From: Lachnospiraceae bacterium
GTDB lineage: Bacteria; Bacillota; Clostridia; Lachnospirales; Lachnospiraceae
Direction of reading: 5' to 3'
DNA: 64,000 nucleotides
NCBI GenBank assembly: GCA_015056815.1
Contig: SVFN01000022.1
Span: forward strand, 1-64,000
Below are positions 55,826 through 63,788 of the stretch, one piece after another. Within the stretch, counting starts at the first letter, position 1; every line of letters begins with the position of its first letter. Both the position numbers and the translations under genes were made by a program. Below the pieces are notes generated by a model, which worked only from the letters and a program-made list of their open reading frames with translations, did no database searches and had not been told where the DNA came from.

Positions 55826-56641
55826 TTAAAAATGTCCTCCGCCACCTCCATGGGAATGTCCTCCGCCGGAGATATGATGTCCTCCCCCTCCGCTGCTTGA
55901 GCTTTCAATCTTTCTGGAGGTCGTATGTTTGCTTAAAAACGTATCTGCCTTATGTCTGAGGTTCGGATGCCCTCCCACTACGTAAGTGTTTGCGGTAGTT
56001 GTCTTTTTCCCGATGTTTACGGCAAGCTGTATCAGCAAAAACAAAACCGTAACGATCAGTGAGAAGATCACGACATGAAGCGGTTTTAAAATCTCCAGTA
56101 TTCCGTCACCGCTCTTATGTTCCATGTCCCGCACAAGACGGTCGACATAATTCATCGCTGCACGGCAGGTATCGCCTCGCAGATCATCACAGACCAGTTC
56201 CACCATGGAATCGATCATAGAAGTGGAATAACGTGTTTCCACTCTTCCCGTTGTACAAAACCATGCATCTCCGGTTTCAAAATCAGCCACAAACAATGCA
56301 CCGTCTCCCCAGGGTGCATCATATCCAAATTTGTTGTTGTCGTAAAAATCATCCGCGAAATCCCTGATATATCCTTCATGTCCATTGCAGGTCATAAATA
56401 TGATGTCACAGCCGATCTGCTGTTCTTTCCTGGCGATCATTTCCCTCAAGGACATTTCCTCTGCATCCGTAAGCCTATCCGCTTCATCAAATACTCTCTC
56501 CTCTGTAAGACACTCCGTATTGGTACGCGTATATGTCACCTGCTCTTTCGGGGCATGTGTCAGCCTGACACCGATCATGGCGATAAGCAGGATCCCCAGT
56601 AAAATAAACAGCCATAGAAAATGTTTCACATATCGTTTCAT
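55826..56641 (-). CDS. TPM-domain membrane protein with Gly/His-rich tail
   Basis: 271 residues. N-terminal membrane helix (about 7-28), TPM (TLP18.3/Psb32/MOLO-1) domain from about 50 to 170 (VFDEADRLTDAEEMSLREMI, CDIIFMTCNGHEG, DDFYDNNKFGYDAPWGDGALFVAD), a second helix (VVIFSLIVTVLFLLIQLAV), and a short cytoplasmic-type tail ending in Gly/His repeats (GGGHSHGGGGGHF). The tail is a family habit and could bind metal. Function unknown; often paired with zinc-ribbon proteins as here, where the start overlaps the stop of the next gene by one base. Confidence 0.85.
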   Translation of the reverse strand: MKRYVKHFLWLFILLGILLIAMIGVRLTHAPKEQVTYTRTNTECLTEERVFDEADRLTDAEEMSLREMIARKEQQIGCDIIFMTCNGHEGYIRDFADDFYDNNKFGYDAPWGDGALFVADFETGDAWFCTTGRVETRYSTSMIDSMVELVCDDLRGDTCRAAMNYVDRLVRDMEHKSGDGILEILKPLHVVIFSLIVTVLFLLIQLAVNIGKKTTTANTYVVGGHPNLRHKADTFLSKHTTSRKIESSSSGGGGHHISGGGHSHGGGGGHF

Positions 56642-57627
56642 TACAGCAGCACCTCCAGAATCTGACGTAACATGATCCCGGCACCTGTCAGTCCGCCAAA
56701 CAGCGTTAAACCGTACGCGGCCACTTTCCCCCAGGATATCGGAGCCTCACCGACCATCTTGCCGGTCTGCCCGTTTAATTTGAAATGATATTCCTTATCA
56801 TGGTATTTGTAAGTATAATCCCACACCGGTAAAAGCGCATAGTTTGCGGCACTGTTATTCAGCTGCAGGTTCTGTCTGTCACAGGTGACGGACGCATACC
56901 CGGAAATCGTCTGGTTCATCAAGGCCTCCGCATCTTCTCTCGCCTTTTTCCTTGCTCTCGGTTCCAGCGCATCCGATTCCATGTTTTTCATTTCGCCCAA
57001 AAATCCTGACATATATCTGCTCTGAAAACTTTCAAGCTCCTGATACTGAAAGGGCTCTAACAGATCCATTACTTTATCATCCATCAGGATGGAAGCATCC
57101 GCCGGTATTTTTTCAAATGTGATATCCATAGATCGTTCAATATGGTAAATACTGGTCTCGGTATACTCCGTATTTCCGCTTCTCCAGGTCCTGACCTTGC
57201 GTCCGGTACCGGCATATTCATAATCACAAAAATAATCATACATAAAAAACGGAACATAAATCCCTTCCATCTTGTTCATACGTGCTTCACTTAAAAAATC
57301 GGAAGGCAGAAACAGTTTTTTGCCGAATTCCTCGCGGATGATCTCCTTGGCACGCTCCCTGTCCAGTTTGAACGGGATCATCAGATGCGGCTCATTCTCT
57401 CCCTGAATCCTTTCATCGATGATAATATAGTTTCCGCAGCTTTCACAATGGTAGGCACTGTCATATTGGTTCAGCTGCATCGGTGCTCCGCAGGAAGCAC
57501 ATTCCATGCTTCCGTTTCCCGGTTCTGCCTGTTCACAGTCCACACCGTCACAGTATGGACAGAACATTGCCCTGCGTGACGGTGCGTAGATCGCATTGCC
57601 GCCACAGTTTTTGCATTTATAGATCAT
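56641..57627 (-). CDS. Zinc-ribbon membrane-associated protein
   Basis: 328 residues. Four CxxC knuckles at the N-terminus: CKNCGG, CPYCDG, CASCGA and CESCGN, forming two zinc ribbons within the first 70 residues. A mixed alpha/beta domain follows, and a hydrophobic helix near the C-terminus (AAYGLTLFGGLTGAGIML). TFIIB-type zinc-ribbon proteins of this kind are widespread in Clostridia without known function. Overlaps the TPM gene by one base: a two-gene operon. No clear promoter seen directly upstream. Confidence 0.8.
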   Translation of the reverse strand: MIYKCKNCGGNAIYAPSRRAMFCPYCDGVDCEQAEPGNGSMECASCGAPMQLNQYDSAYHCESCGNYIIIDERIQGENEPHLMIPFKLDRERAKEIIREEFGKKLFLPSDFLSEARMNKMEGIYVPFFMYDYFCDYEYAGTGRKVRTWRSGNTEYTETSIYHIERSMDITFEKIPADASILMDDKVMDLLEPFQYQELESFQSRYMSGFLGEMKNMESDALEPRARKKAREDAEALMNQTISGYASVTCDRQNLQLNNSAANYALLPVWDYTYKYHDKEYHFKLNGQTGKMVGEAPISWGKVAAYGLTLFGGLTGAGIMLRQILEVLL

Positions 57628-57740
57628 GATCCTTCCCCCCTGCTGTATTCATTCCGCTCACGCTTCCTGACATGGTCTTTTATATGATACCATATTTTAG
57701 GTCAGAAAGATATTAATTTTTTGATTTTGCCGTCTTTCGC

Positions 57741-57796
57741 CGTTACTATTCACAGCCGTTCCGCCTGTGAAAGTAACGGATTTCGGCTGTGAATAG
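57741..57796. repeat. Palindromic intergenic element
   Basis: CGTTACTATTCACAG pairs with CTGTGAAAGTAACG (one bulge) and CTATTCACAGCC also pairs with GGCTGTGAATAG at 57785-57796, so two foldings compete. It begins with the same CGTTACTATTC 11-mer seen near repeats A and B. Confidence 0.7.
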
Positions 57797-57858
57797 CAAC
57801 CTTTCGCCTCTACGACGGATCATAACCGTTTTCGCGCTATATTTGGCGAAATTTCCGA

Positions 57859-57887
57859 TTGCACCGGATAGCAAAATAAGGTATGAT
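57859..57887 (+). promoter_or_regulatory. Promoter of the first substrate-binding protein gene
   Basis: TTGCAC, 17-base spacer, TATGAT on the plus strand, about 48 bases before the ATG, which follows AGGAGG. Confidence 0.8.
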
Positions 57888-57934
57888 TCTAATAATAACA
57901 CCCGTAGTCTTATGATTCATAGGAGGAACCTCAA

Positions 57935-58723
57935 ATGACCCGCAAACTGACTGTCTGTTTTTTGGCCGCTTTTCTTTGCATATTTCTGGCTGCATGTGAA
58001 CACAGTGCTCCGGAGAATACTGTGTTTGCCGTAGATGACCTCCCCGGCAAGACGATCGGAGTCCTGCTTGATACCACCGGAGATGCCTATGCATCCGAAT
58101 ACGAAAAAGAAAGTTCTGTTCTGGAACGCTTCTCCTATGCGGAAGACGCGATCATCGCTCTGGCCGAGGGAAATCTGGACTGTGTGATCATAGATGAACA
58201 GCCCGCCAGAGTGCTCGTTGATAAATATAAAGATCTTACCATTTTAGACGAGCAGTTCGTGACCGAAAACTATGCATTCTGCTTTTCCAAGGACCGTGCG
58301 GAAATGACCGAGAAATTCAATACGGCTCTGGCTGAAATGAAAGAATCGGGCACTCTTGATCAGATTATTTCCAATTATATCGGCGACGCCAAGGGTACTT
58401 GCCCTTATCAGTCTCCTGCAGATATCGACCGTTCCAACGGAGTTCTGACTTTGGCACTGCACATTGGCTTTGAACCTTATGAATTTTATGATGATGATGT
58501 GGTCAAGGGCATTGATATCGATATCGCCCGGGCATTCTGCGACAGGATGGGATATGAGCTGAAACTCGAAGACATGGAATTTGACTCCATTATCGCCGCA
58601 GTGCAGACCGGCAAAGCTGACTTTGGATGTTCTGCCATGACGATCACCGAGGACCGTGCAAAGCTGATTGATTTTACCGACTCCTATACTTCTTCTTCTC
58701 AGGTGATCATCGTACGCAAATAA
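57935..58723 (+). CDS. Circularly permuted amino-acid-binding lipoprotein, copy 1
   Basis: 262 residues. Lipoprotein signal (KLTVCFLAAFLCIFLAAC, Cys 21). Residues 28-150 match the second half of ordinary family-3 solute-binding proteins (VDDLPGKTIGVLLDTTGDAYAS, CVIIDEQPARVL, FNTALAEMKESGTLDQIISNYIG). Residues 167-262 match the first half (VLTLALHIGFEPYEFYDDD, IDIDIARAFCDRMGYELKLEDMEFDSIIAAVQTGKADF, MTITEDRAKLIDFTDSYTSSSQVIIV) and the protein stops where a normal one would continue. So the domain order is reversed but pocket motifs (TEDR, IIDEQ) are kept. A close paralogue follows. Separate promoter and terminator, so it can be made without the permease. Confidence 0.85.
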   Translation: MTRKLTVCFLAAFLCIFLAACEHSAPENTVFAVDDLPGKTIGVLLDTTGDAYASEYEKESSVLERFSYAEDAIIALAEGNLDCVIIDEQPARVLVDKYKDLTILDEQFVTENYAFCFSKDRAEMTEKFNTALAEMKESGTLDQIISNYIGDAKGTCPYQSPADIDRSNGVLTLALHIGFEPYEFYDDDVVKGIDIDIARAFCDRMGYELKLEDMEFDSIIAAVQTGKADFGCSAMTITEDRAKLIDFTDSYTSSSQVIIVRK

Positions 58724-58742
58724 AAGACTGTTTCGGATACTT

Positions 58743-58768
58743 AAGCCGCCGTTTTGGCGGCTTTTTTA
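58743..58768 (+). terminator. Terminator between the two binding-protein genes
   Basis: AAGCCGCC / GGCGGCTT stem with a TTTT loop and T run after it. Confidence 0.9.
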
Positions 58769-58819
58769 ACATTTTGCATCCTACAGGGCTTTTTTGTATG
58801 ATATTTGGAAGATTTTAGA

Positions 58820-58848
58820 TTGCATAACTATTCAAAATAATGTATTAT
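58820..58848 (+). promoter_or_regulatory. Promoter of the second binding-protein gene
   Basis: TTGCAT, 17-base spacer, TATTAT. The spacer and -10 lie within the 33-base palindrome at 58827-58859, indicating operator control. Confidence 0.8.
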
Positions 58849-58859
58849 TTTTGAATAGT
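58827..58859. promoter_or_regulatory. Operator-like palindrome
   Basis: ACTATTCAAAATAAT / ATTATTTTTGAATAGT: near-perfect inverted repeat covering the promoter core. Likely binding site of a repressor. Absent upstream of the first copy. Confidence 0.65.
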
Positions 58860-58894
58860 GTAATTGAATTATTATTTATCAGGAGGTATCTTTC

Positions 58895-59686
58895 ATGTTT
58901 CGTAAAATTTCCAGTTGTTTTGCAATCGCTGCACTTGCAGCTACCCTGACAGCCTGCGGTGGCGGCGCTGCCAAAAATACAGTTTTTTCCGTAGACGATC
59001 TTCCCGGCAAGACCATCGGCGTACAGCTTGGCACGACCGGCGATATCTATGCTTCCGATTATGAAGCCGAGGGTTCCACAATCGAACGTTACTCCAAAGG
59101 CGGCGATGCGGTGTTAGCTCTCAAAAAGGGAACCATCGACTGCGTGATCATCGATGAACAGCCCGCCAAGGCTTTTGTGGCGAAAAACAGCGATCTCACG
59201 ATCCTGGATGAGGAATTTGCAGTGGAAGAATATGCAATCTGTATTTCCAAGGACCGCAAAGATCTCACGGACGAATTCAACAATGCGCTTGCCGAATTAA
59301 AAGATTCCGGCACACTTGACGAAATCGTCTCCAATTACATCGGCGACAGCACAAAGGGCACTCACCCCTACCAGTCTCCTGCAGATGTTGACCGTTCCAA
59401 AGGCACTCTGACCATGGCGACCAATGCTGCTTTTGAGCCGTATGAATATTATGAAAACGACGCCATTGTGGGCATCGATGCCGATATCGCACAGGCAATC
59501 TGTGATAAGCTCGGATATGAATTAAAGATCGAGGATATGGAATTCGATTCCATCATCGCTGCAGTGCAGTCCGGGAAAGCAGACTTCGGTGCAGCCGGTA
59601 TGACTGTCACAGAGGACAGACTGAAAAACATCGACTTTACCGATCCTTATACGACAGCCACACAGGTCATTATTGTAAGGAAGTAG
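58895..59686 (+). CDS. Circularly permuted amino-acid-binding lipoprotein, copy 2
   Basis: 263 residues; signal peptide ending LTAC. The same reversed order as copy 1: first VDDLPGKTIGVQLGTTGDIYAS, CVIIDEQPAKAF, FNNALAELKDSGTLDEIVSNYIG; then TLTMATNAAFEPYEYYEND, IDADIAQAICDKLGYELKIEDMEFDSIIAAVQSGKADFGAAGMTVTEDRLKNIDFTDPY and stop. It is followed after 9 bases by the permease, so this copy is the operon's binding protein and copy 1 a duplicate with separate regulation. Probably binds a polar or acidic amino acid; substrate not determinable. Confidence 0.87.
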   Translation: MFRKISSCFAIAALAATLTACGGGAAKNTVFSVDDLPGKTIGVQLGTTGDIYASDYEAEGSTIERYSKGGDAVLALKKGTIDCVIIDEQPAKAFVAKNSDLTILDEEFAVEEYAICISKDRKDLTDEFNNALAELKDSGTLDEIVSNYIGDSTKGTHPYQSPADVDRSKGTLTMATNAAFEPYEYYENDAIVGIDADIAQAICDKLGYELKIEDMEFDSIIAAVQSGKADFGAAGMTVTEDRLKNIDFTDPYTTATQVIIVRK

Positions 59687-59695
59687 GTTATTGCC

Positions 59696-60382
59696 ATGAA
59701 CAGTTTTCAGAGTCAGTTTTATGATAATTTTATCAAGGATAACCGTTACATGTATCTGGTCAAGGGCTTCGGCACGACGCTCCTTCTGACCAGCTTTGCC
59801 GTGCTCATCGGAATTGCTCTGGGCTTTCTGGTCGCGATCATACGTTCCACGCACGATAAGACCGGCAAGTTAAAGTTCCCGAATCTTATCTGCAGTCTCT
59901 ATCTGACTGTGATCCGCGGGACGCCCGCCGTTGTACAGCTGCTCATCATGTTTTATGTGGTGTTTGCATCCTACAACAACAGTATCGTGGTTGCGATCCT
60001 GACTTTCGGCATCAATTCCGGCGCCTATGTGGCGGAGATCATCCGCTCCGGTATCATGTCCATCGACAACGGTCAGTTCGAAGCTGGAAGAAGTCTCGGT
60101 TTTTCCTATCCGCAGACGATGCTTTACATCATCATGCCGCAAGCTTTCAAAAATGTCCTGCCGGCGCTTGCCAACGAGTTTATCGTGCTTTTAAAGGAAA
60201 CTTCCATCTGCGGTTACATCGGATTGATGGATTTAACACGCGGCGGCGATATCATCCGCAGCCGTACCTACGAGCCGTTCATGCCGCTCATCGCAGTGGC
60301 GCTCATTTATCTTACGCTTGTGGTGGTGCTTTCCAACCTTGTCCGCAAATTAGAGAGGAGGCTGCGTACCAGTGAACGATAA
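59696..60382 (+). CDS. Amino acid ABC transporter permease
   Basis: 228 residues, five membrane helices. HisM/GlnP-type fold: [38 protein letters not shown], and the conserved coupling loop [43 protein letters not shown]. Works with the ATPase (genes overlap by 11 bases) and binding proteins; imports an amino acid. Confidence 0.93.
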   Translation: MNSFQSQFYDNFIKDNRYMYLVKGFGTTLLLTSFAVLIGIALGFLVAIIRSTHDKTGKLKFPNLICSLYLTVIRGTPAVVQLLIMFYVVFASYNNSIVVAILTFGINSGAYVAEIIRSGIMSIDNGQFEAGRSLGFSYPQTMLYIIMPQAFKNVLPALANEFIVLLKETSICGYIGLMDLTRGGDIIRSRTYEPFMPLIAVALIYLTLVVVLSNLVRKLERRLRTSER

Positions 60383-61112
60383 TGTTTTATTTGAAGTAAA
60401 AGGGCTGTGCCAGTCTTTCGGAGGGTGCAATCTCGTATTGGATCATATTGATACCACGATCAAAAAGGGCGAAGTCGTCGTGATCATCGGTCCTTCCGGT
60501 TCCGGCAAGTCCACTTTCTTAAGATCTTTAAATCTTCTGGAAGTCCCGACCGGCGGCACGATTTTGTTTGAAGGAAACGATATCACGGATAAAAAGACTG
60601 ATATCAACAAATACAGACAGAAGATCGGAATGGTCTTCCAGCATTTTAATCTGTTTCCGCATAAAACGATCCTCGGCAACATGACTCTCGCTCCTATCAA
60701 GCTTTTGGGCAAGAGTAAGGAAGAAGCCGAAAAGCAGGCGATGGAGCTTTTGGAGCGTGTCGGTCTTGCCGATAAGGCAAATGCTTACCCGTCCCAGTTG
60801 TCCGGCGGTCAGAAGCAGCGTATCGCCATTGTGCGGGCTCTTTGTATGAACCCTGACGTCCTTTTGTTTGACGAGCCCACCTCCGCGCTCGATCCCGAGA
60901 TGGTCGGCGAGGTACTTGAGGTTATGAAGGATCTTGCCAAGCAGGGAATGACGATGCTTGTGGTTACCCATGAGATGGGATTTGCAAAAGAGGTCGGCAG
61001 CCGTGTGCTGTTTATTGATGACGGTAAGATCGTGGAAGAAAATACACCGGCAGAGCTTTTTGAGCATCCAAAGAGCGAACGTTTGCAGAGTTTTCTGGCA
61101 AAGGTATTATAA
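60372..61112 (+). CDS. Amino acid ABC transporter ATP-binding protein (GlnQ-like)
   Basis: 246 residues. GTG start behind AGGAGG. Walker [17 protein letters not shown] (about 38), Q-loop [12 protein letters not shown], signature [15 protein letters not shown], Walker [16 protein letters not shown], His switch VTHEM. Energises the permease above; the end lies close to the bidirectional terminator. Confidence 0.95.
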   Translation: MNDNVLFEVKGLCQSFGGCNLVLDHIDTTIKKGEVVVIIGPSGSGKSTFLRSLNLLEVPTGGTILFEGNDITDKKTDINKYRQKIGMVFQHFNLFPHKTILGNMTLAPIKLLGKSKEEAEKQAMELLERVGLADKANAYPSQLSGGQKQRIAIVRALCMNPDVLLFDEPTSALDPEMVGEVLEVMKDLAKQGMTMLVVTHEMGFAKEVGSRVLFIDDGKIVEENTPAELFEHPKSERLQSFLAKVL

Positions 61113-61134
61113 AAATGCCACACACATTTTTTCA

Positions 61135-61168
61135 TTTAAGAGCCGCTTATTACAGGCGGCTCTTAAAA
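61135..61168. terminator. Bidirectional terminator overlapping the end of nspC
   Basis: AAGAGCCGC / GCGGCTCTT stem with T-rich flanks on both strands. On the minus strand one arm is the last codons (Lys-Ser-Arg) of nspC, so the stop codon is in the loop. Confidence 0.85.
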
Positions 61169-62298
61169 TCTTCATAAGTAAACTGTCTGATCATTTTGCA
61201 TTCTCCGTCTTCCTGTTCCAGCACGATATCCGGCAGTTTCATGCCGTTAAAGGTATTGGTCTTGACCATGGTATAGATCGCCATATCCTGAAAATACAGG
61301 CGCTCCCCCGGTCTTAACGGCTCATCAAAGGAATAGCTCTCGATCACATCTCCCGCAAGGCAGGTCGGTCCTGCCAGAAGATAAGTATATGCCTTCTCTC
61401 CGGTTTCTCCGCTGTCTTTTAAGGGCGGTCTGTAGGGCATCTCCAGTACGTCCGGCATATGGCAGGCTGCGGAAGCATCGAGTATGGCAATGCCGTCTTT
61501 ACTCCTTTCTGTCTGACCGTATCTGTCATGGACAAGGTCAATCACAGTCGTCACCAGTTCTCCCGCATTCAGGGCAACCGCCTCCCCGGGCTCCAGATAA
61601 ACCTCCACCTGATAGGTCTCTTTCAGGTGACGGATACACTGTTCCAAAAGCGCAATATCATAATCTTCTCTGGTGATATGATGTCCGCCTCCTAAATTGA
61701 TCCATTTGACCTGTCGCAGGTACGGTGCGAATTTTTCTTCCACCGCCTTGATCGTCGTCGCCAGCGCGTCCGCATTCTGCTCGCAAAGGGTATGGAAATG
61801 AAGCCCCTCGATATACTCCGGAAGCGTCTCCCACAATTCCTCCGCCAGAACGCCAAGCCGCGAGCCGGGGGCACAGGGATCGTAGATCGCATGTCCCTCC
61901 TGTGTGGAGCATTGCGGATTAACGCGGATGCCGGCACTTTTTTTCGCCTGCTTTACCTGTTTACCGAATTTCTCCGCCTGCGTGACGGAATTGAAGATAA
62001 TGTGATCACACTTATCTATGATCTCCTTCATTTCCCGCTCGGTATAAGCCGGGGAAAAGATGTGATTTTCCTGTCCTAATTCCTCATATCCCAGTCTCGC
62101 CTCATACAGTCCGCTGGCGGTAACGCCGTCTAAGTACTGTCCGATCAGCGGGTAGACATGGTACATGGAAAAGCATTTCTGCGCTAACAAAATCTTACAT
62201 CCGGTACGATCGCGAACCCCTTTGAGGATGGAAAGATTTCTTTTCAAAGCCGCTTCGTTTACGACAAAGCAGGGAGTCTGTAATTCCTTTTTTTTCAT
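61150..62298 (-). CDS. nspC: Carboxynorspermidine decarboxylase
   Basis: 382 residues, PLP fold III (alanine racemase-like). KKELQTPCFVVNEAALKRNLSIL at the start, LAQKCFSMYHVYPLIGQYLDGVTASGLYEARLGYEE with the PLP Lys in QKCFS, HFHTLCEQN, WINLGGGHHITREDY and YLEPGEAVALNAGELV, then CHMPDVLEMPYRP near the end. It decarboxylates carboxy(nor)spermidine to norspermidine or spermidine. Two ATGs fit the AGGAG site: the first opens ATG AAA TGA, whose stop overlaps the real ATG. Confidence 0.92.
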   Translation of the reverse strand: MKKKELQTPCFVVNEAALKRNLSILKGVRDRTGCKILLAQKCFSMYHVYPLIGQYLDGVTASGLYEARLGYEELGQENHIFSPAYTEREMKEIIDKCDHIIFNSVTQAEKFGKQVKQAKKSAGIRVNPQCSTQEGHAIYDPCAPGSRLGVLAEELWETLPEYIEGLHFHTLCEQNADALATTIKAVEEKFAPYLRQVKWINLGGGHHITREDYDIALLEQCIRHLKETYQVEVYLEPGEAVALNAGELVTTVIDLVHDRYGQTERSKDGIAILDASAACHMPDVLEMPYRPPLKDSGETGEKAYTYLLAGPTCLAGDVIESYSFDEPLRPGERLYFQDMAIYTMVKTNTFNGMKLPDIVLEQEDGECKMIRQFTYEDFKSRL

Positions 62299-62518
62299 TT
62301 CATTTTTTCTCCTGTGTGATGTGCTGCATCACTTTTCATTTTTATAGATGTGCAAGCGTCAAATTTCACGCTCTACTTTAAATACTTTCTCCGATTGGCG
62401 GATGGGTTTCCTTCATTCCATTAGGCTCTCGGAGGTCCCATTCAAGAATCACATTGCAGTCTGTTTATCCATCTTCCTTACGTTTCTGTTTCATTTCTTA
62501 TTAGGACTGTACCTTACG

Positions 62519-62550
62519 AAAATACCCCGAATTCTCATTCGGGGTATTTT
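62519..62550. terminator. Terminator between carboxynorspermidine synthase and nspC
   Basis: ACCCCGAAT / ATTCGGGGT stem with A and T runs on either side. It would separate nspC from the upstream gene, so nspC probably has its own promoter, which was not clear. Confidence 0.85.
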
Positions 62551-62556
62551 ATCACT

Positions 62557-63759
62557 TTACGGTACCATTACAGGATTTTCTTCTACCACCCACGGAAGTC
62601 CGAATTTGTTCAGCGCATCCATAAACGGATCAGGATCGAATTCCTCAATATTGTACACGCCCTTTTTGTCCCAGGTCTTCGTCAGGATCATCATGGCGCC
62701 GATCATGGCCGGCACGCCTGTGGTGTAAGCTACTGCCTGAGAACCTACTTCCTTATAGCATTCCTCGTGGTCACAGACATTATAAATATAAATGGACTTT
62801 TCCTTACCATCCTTTTTACCGGTAAAGATACATCCGATATTAGTCTTTCCTTTCGTACGCGGTCCCAGGGACGCCGGATCCGGAAGTACTGCTTTTAAAA
62901 ACTGTAGCGGCACGATCTCCTTTCCTTCATACAGGATGGGCTCAATACTGGTCATCCCTACATTCTCCAGGCATTTTAAATGCGTCAGATAACTCTGTCC
63001 AAAGGTCATGAAGAAACGGATCCTCTTGATCCCGGGGATATTGATCCCCAGAGACTCCAACTCTTCATGATGAAGAAGATACATATCTTTCATGCCGACC
63101 TGCGGGAAATCATACTCTCTTTTGATCTCCATAGGCTCTGTCTCTACCCAGTGACCATCTTCCCAGTAAGAACCTTTGGCAGATACCTCGCGGATATTGA
63201 TCTCAGGGTTGAAATTCGTTGCGAACGGATAACCGTGGTCACCACCATTGCAATCCAGGATGTCGATATAATTGATCTCATCAAAATAATGCTTCAGGGC
63301 ATATGCAGAGAAGACTCCCGTTACTCCGGGATCAAAACCGCTTCCCAAAAGAGCTGTGATACCTGCCTTCTCATACCGCTCCCTGTATGCCCATTGCCAC
63401 TTGTATTCAAACTTGGCCGTATCCTCCGGCTCATAATTAGCCGTATCGATATAATCCACACCGCATGCCAGACAGGCATCCATGATCGTCAGATCCTGAT
63501 ATGGAAGTGCAAGATTTAAAACAACCTCCGGTTTCACTTTGTTGATCAGTTCGATCAGTTCCTCTGTATGATCGGCATCGACCTGCGCCGTCGTGATCTT
63601 AACGGAAGTCTTATCCTGTAATTTCTCTTTCAGCGCATCGCATTTAGATACGGTACGGCTGGCTATACACAGTTCGGTGAACACCTCGCTGTTCTGGCAG
63701 ATCTTATGGATTGCGACGCTCGCCACCCCGCCGCAGCCGATCACTAATATTTTTCCCAT
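62557..63759 (-). CDS. Carboxynorspermidine synthase (saccharopine dehydrogenase family)
   Basis: 400 residues. NAD(P)-binding GKILVIGCGGVASVAIHKI at the N-terminus, IASRTVSKCDALKEKL, VVLNLALPYQDLTIMDACLACGVDYIDTANYE, GITALLGSGFDPGVTGVFSAYAL and the specific FATNFNPEINIREVSAKGSYWE region. The enzyme joins an aspartate semialdehyde-derived aminobutyl carboxyl unit to putrescine or diaminopropane; nspC then decarboxylates. GAAGGAG site six bases before ATG. Operon with agmatinase gene upstream. Confidence 0.92.
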   Translation of the reverse strand: MGKILVIGCGGVASVAIHKICQNSEVFTELCIASRTVSKCDALKEKLQDKTSVKITTAQVDADHTEELIELINKVKPEVVLNLALPYQDLTIMDACLACGVDYIDTANYEPEDTAKFEYKWQWAYRERYEKAGITALLGSGFDPGVTGVFSAYALKHYFDEINYIDILDCNGGDHGYPFATNFNPEINIREVSAKGSYWEDGHWVETEPMEIKREYDFPQVGMKDMYLLHHEELESLGINIPGIKRIRFFMTFGQSYLTHLKCLENVGMTSIEPILYEGKEIVPLQFLKAVLPDPASLGPRTKGKTNIGCIFTGKKDGKEKSIYIYNVCDHEECYKEVGSQAVAYTTGVPAMIGAMMILTKTWDKKGVYNIEEFDPDPFMDALNKFGLPWVVEENPVMVP

Positions 63760-63788
63760 TTTTTTCTCCTTCTATAATTATTTCATTT

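Larger units (their letters stand above)
57628..57934. other. Intergenic region with palindromic repeat and promoter
   Basis: No gene. Contains the palindrome at 57741-57796 and the promoter at 57859-57887; the rest is AT-rich. Confidence 0.7.

Noticed and set aside
62348-62728. 126-codon plus-strand frame
   Set aside because: Runs through a terminator and into the antisense of the carboxynorspermidine synthase gene.
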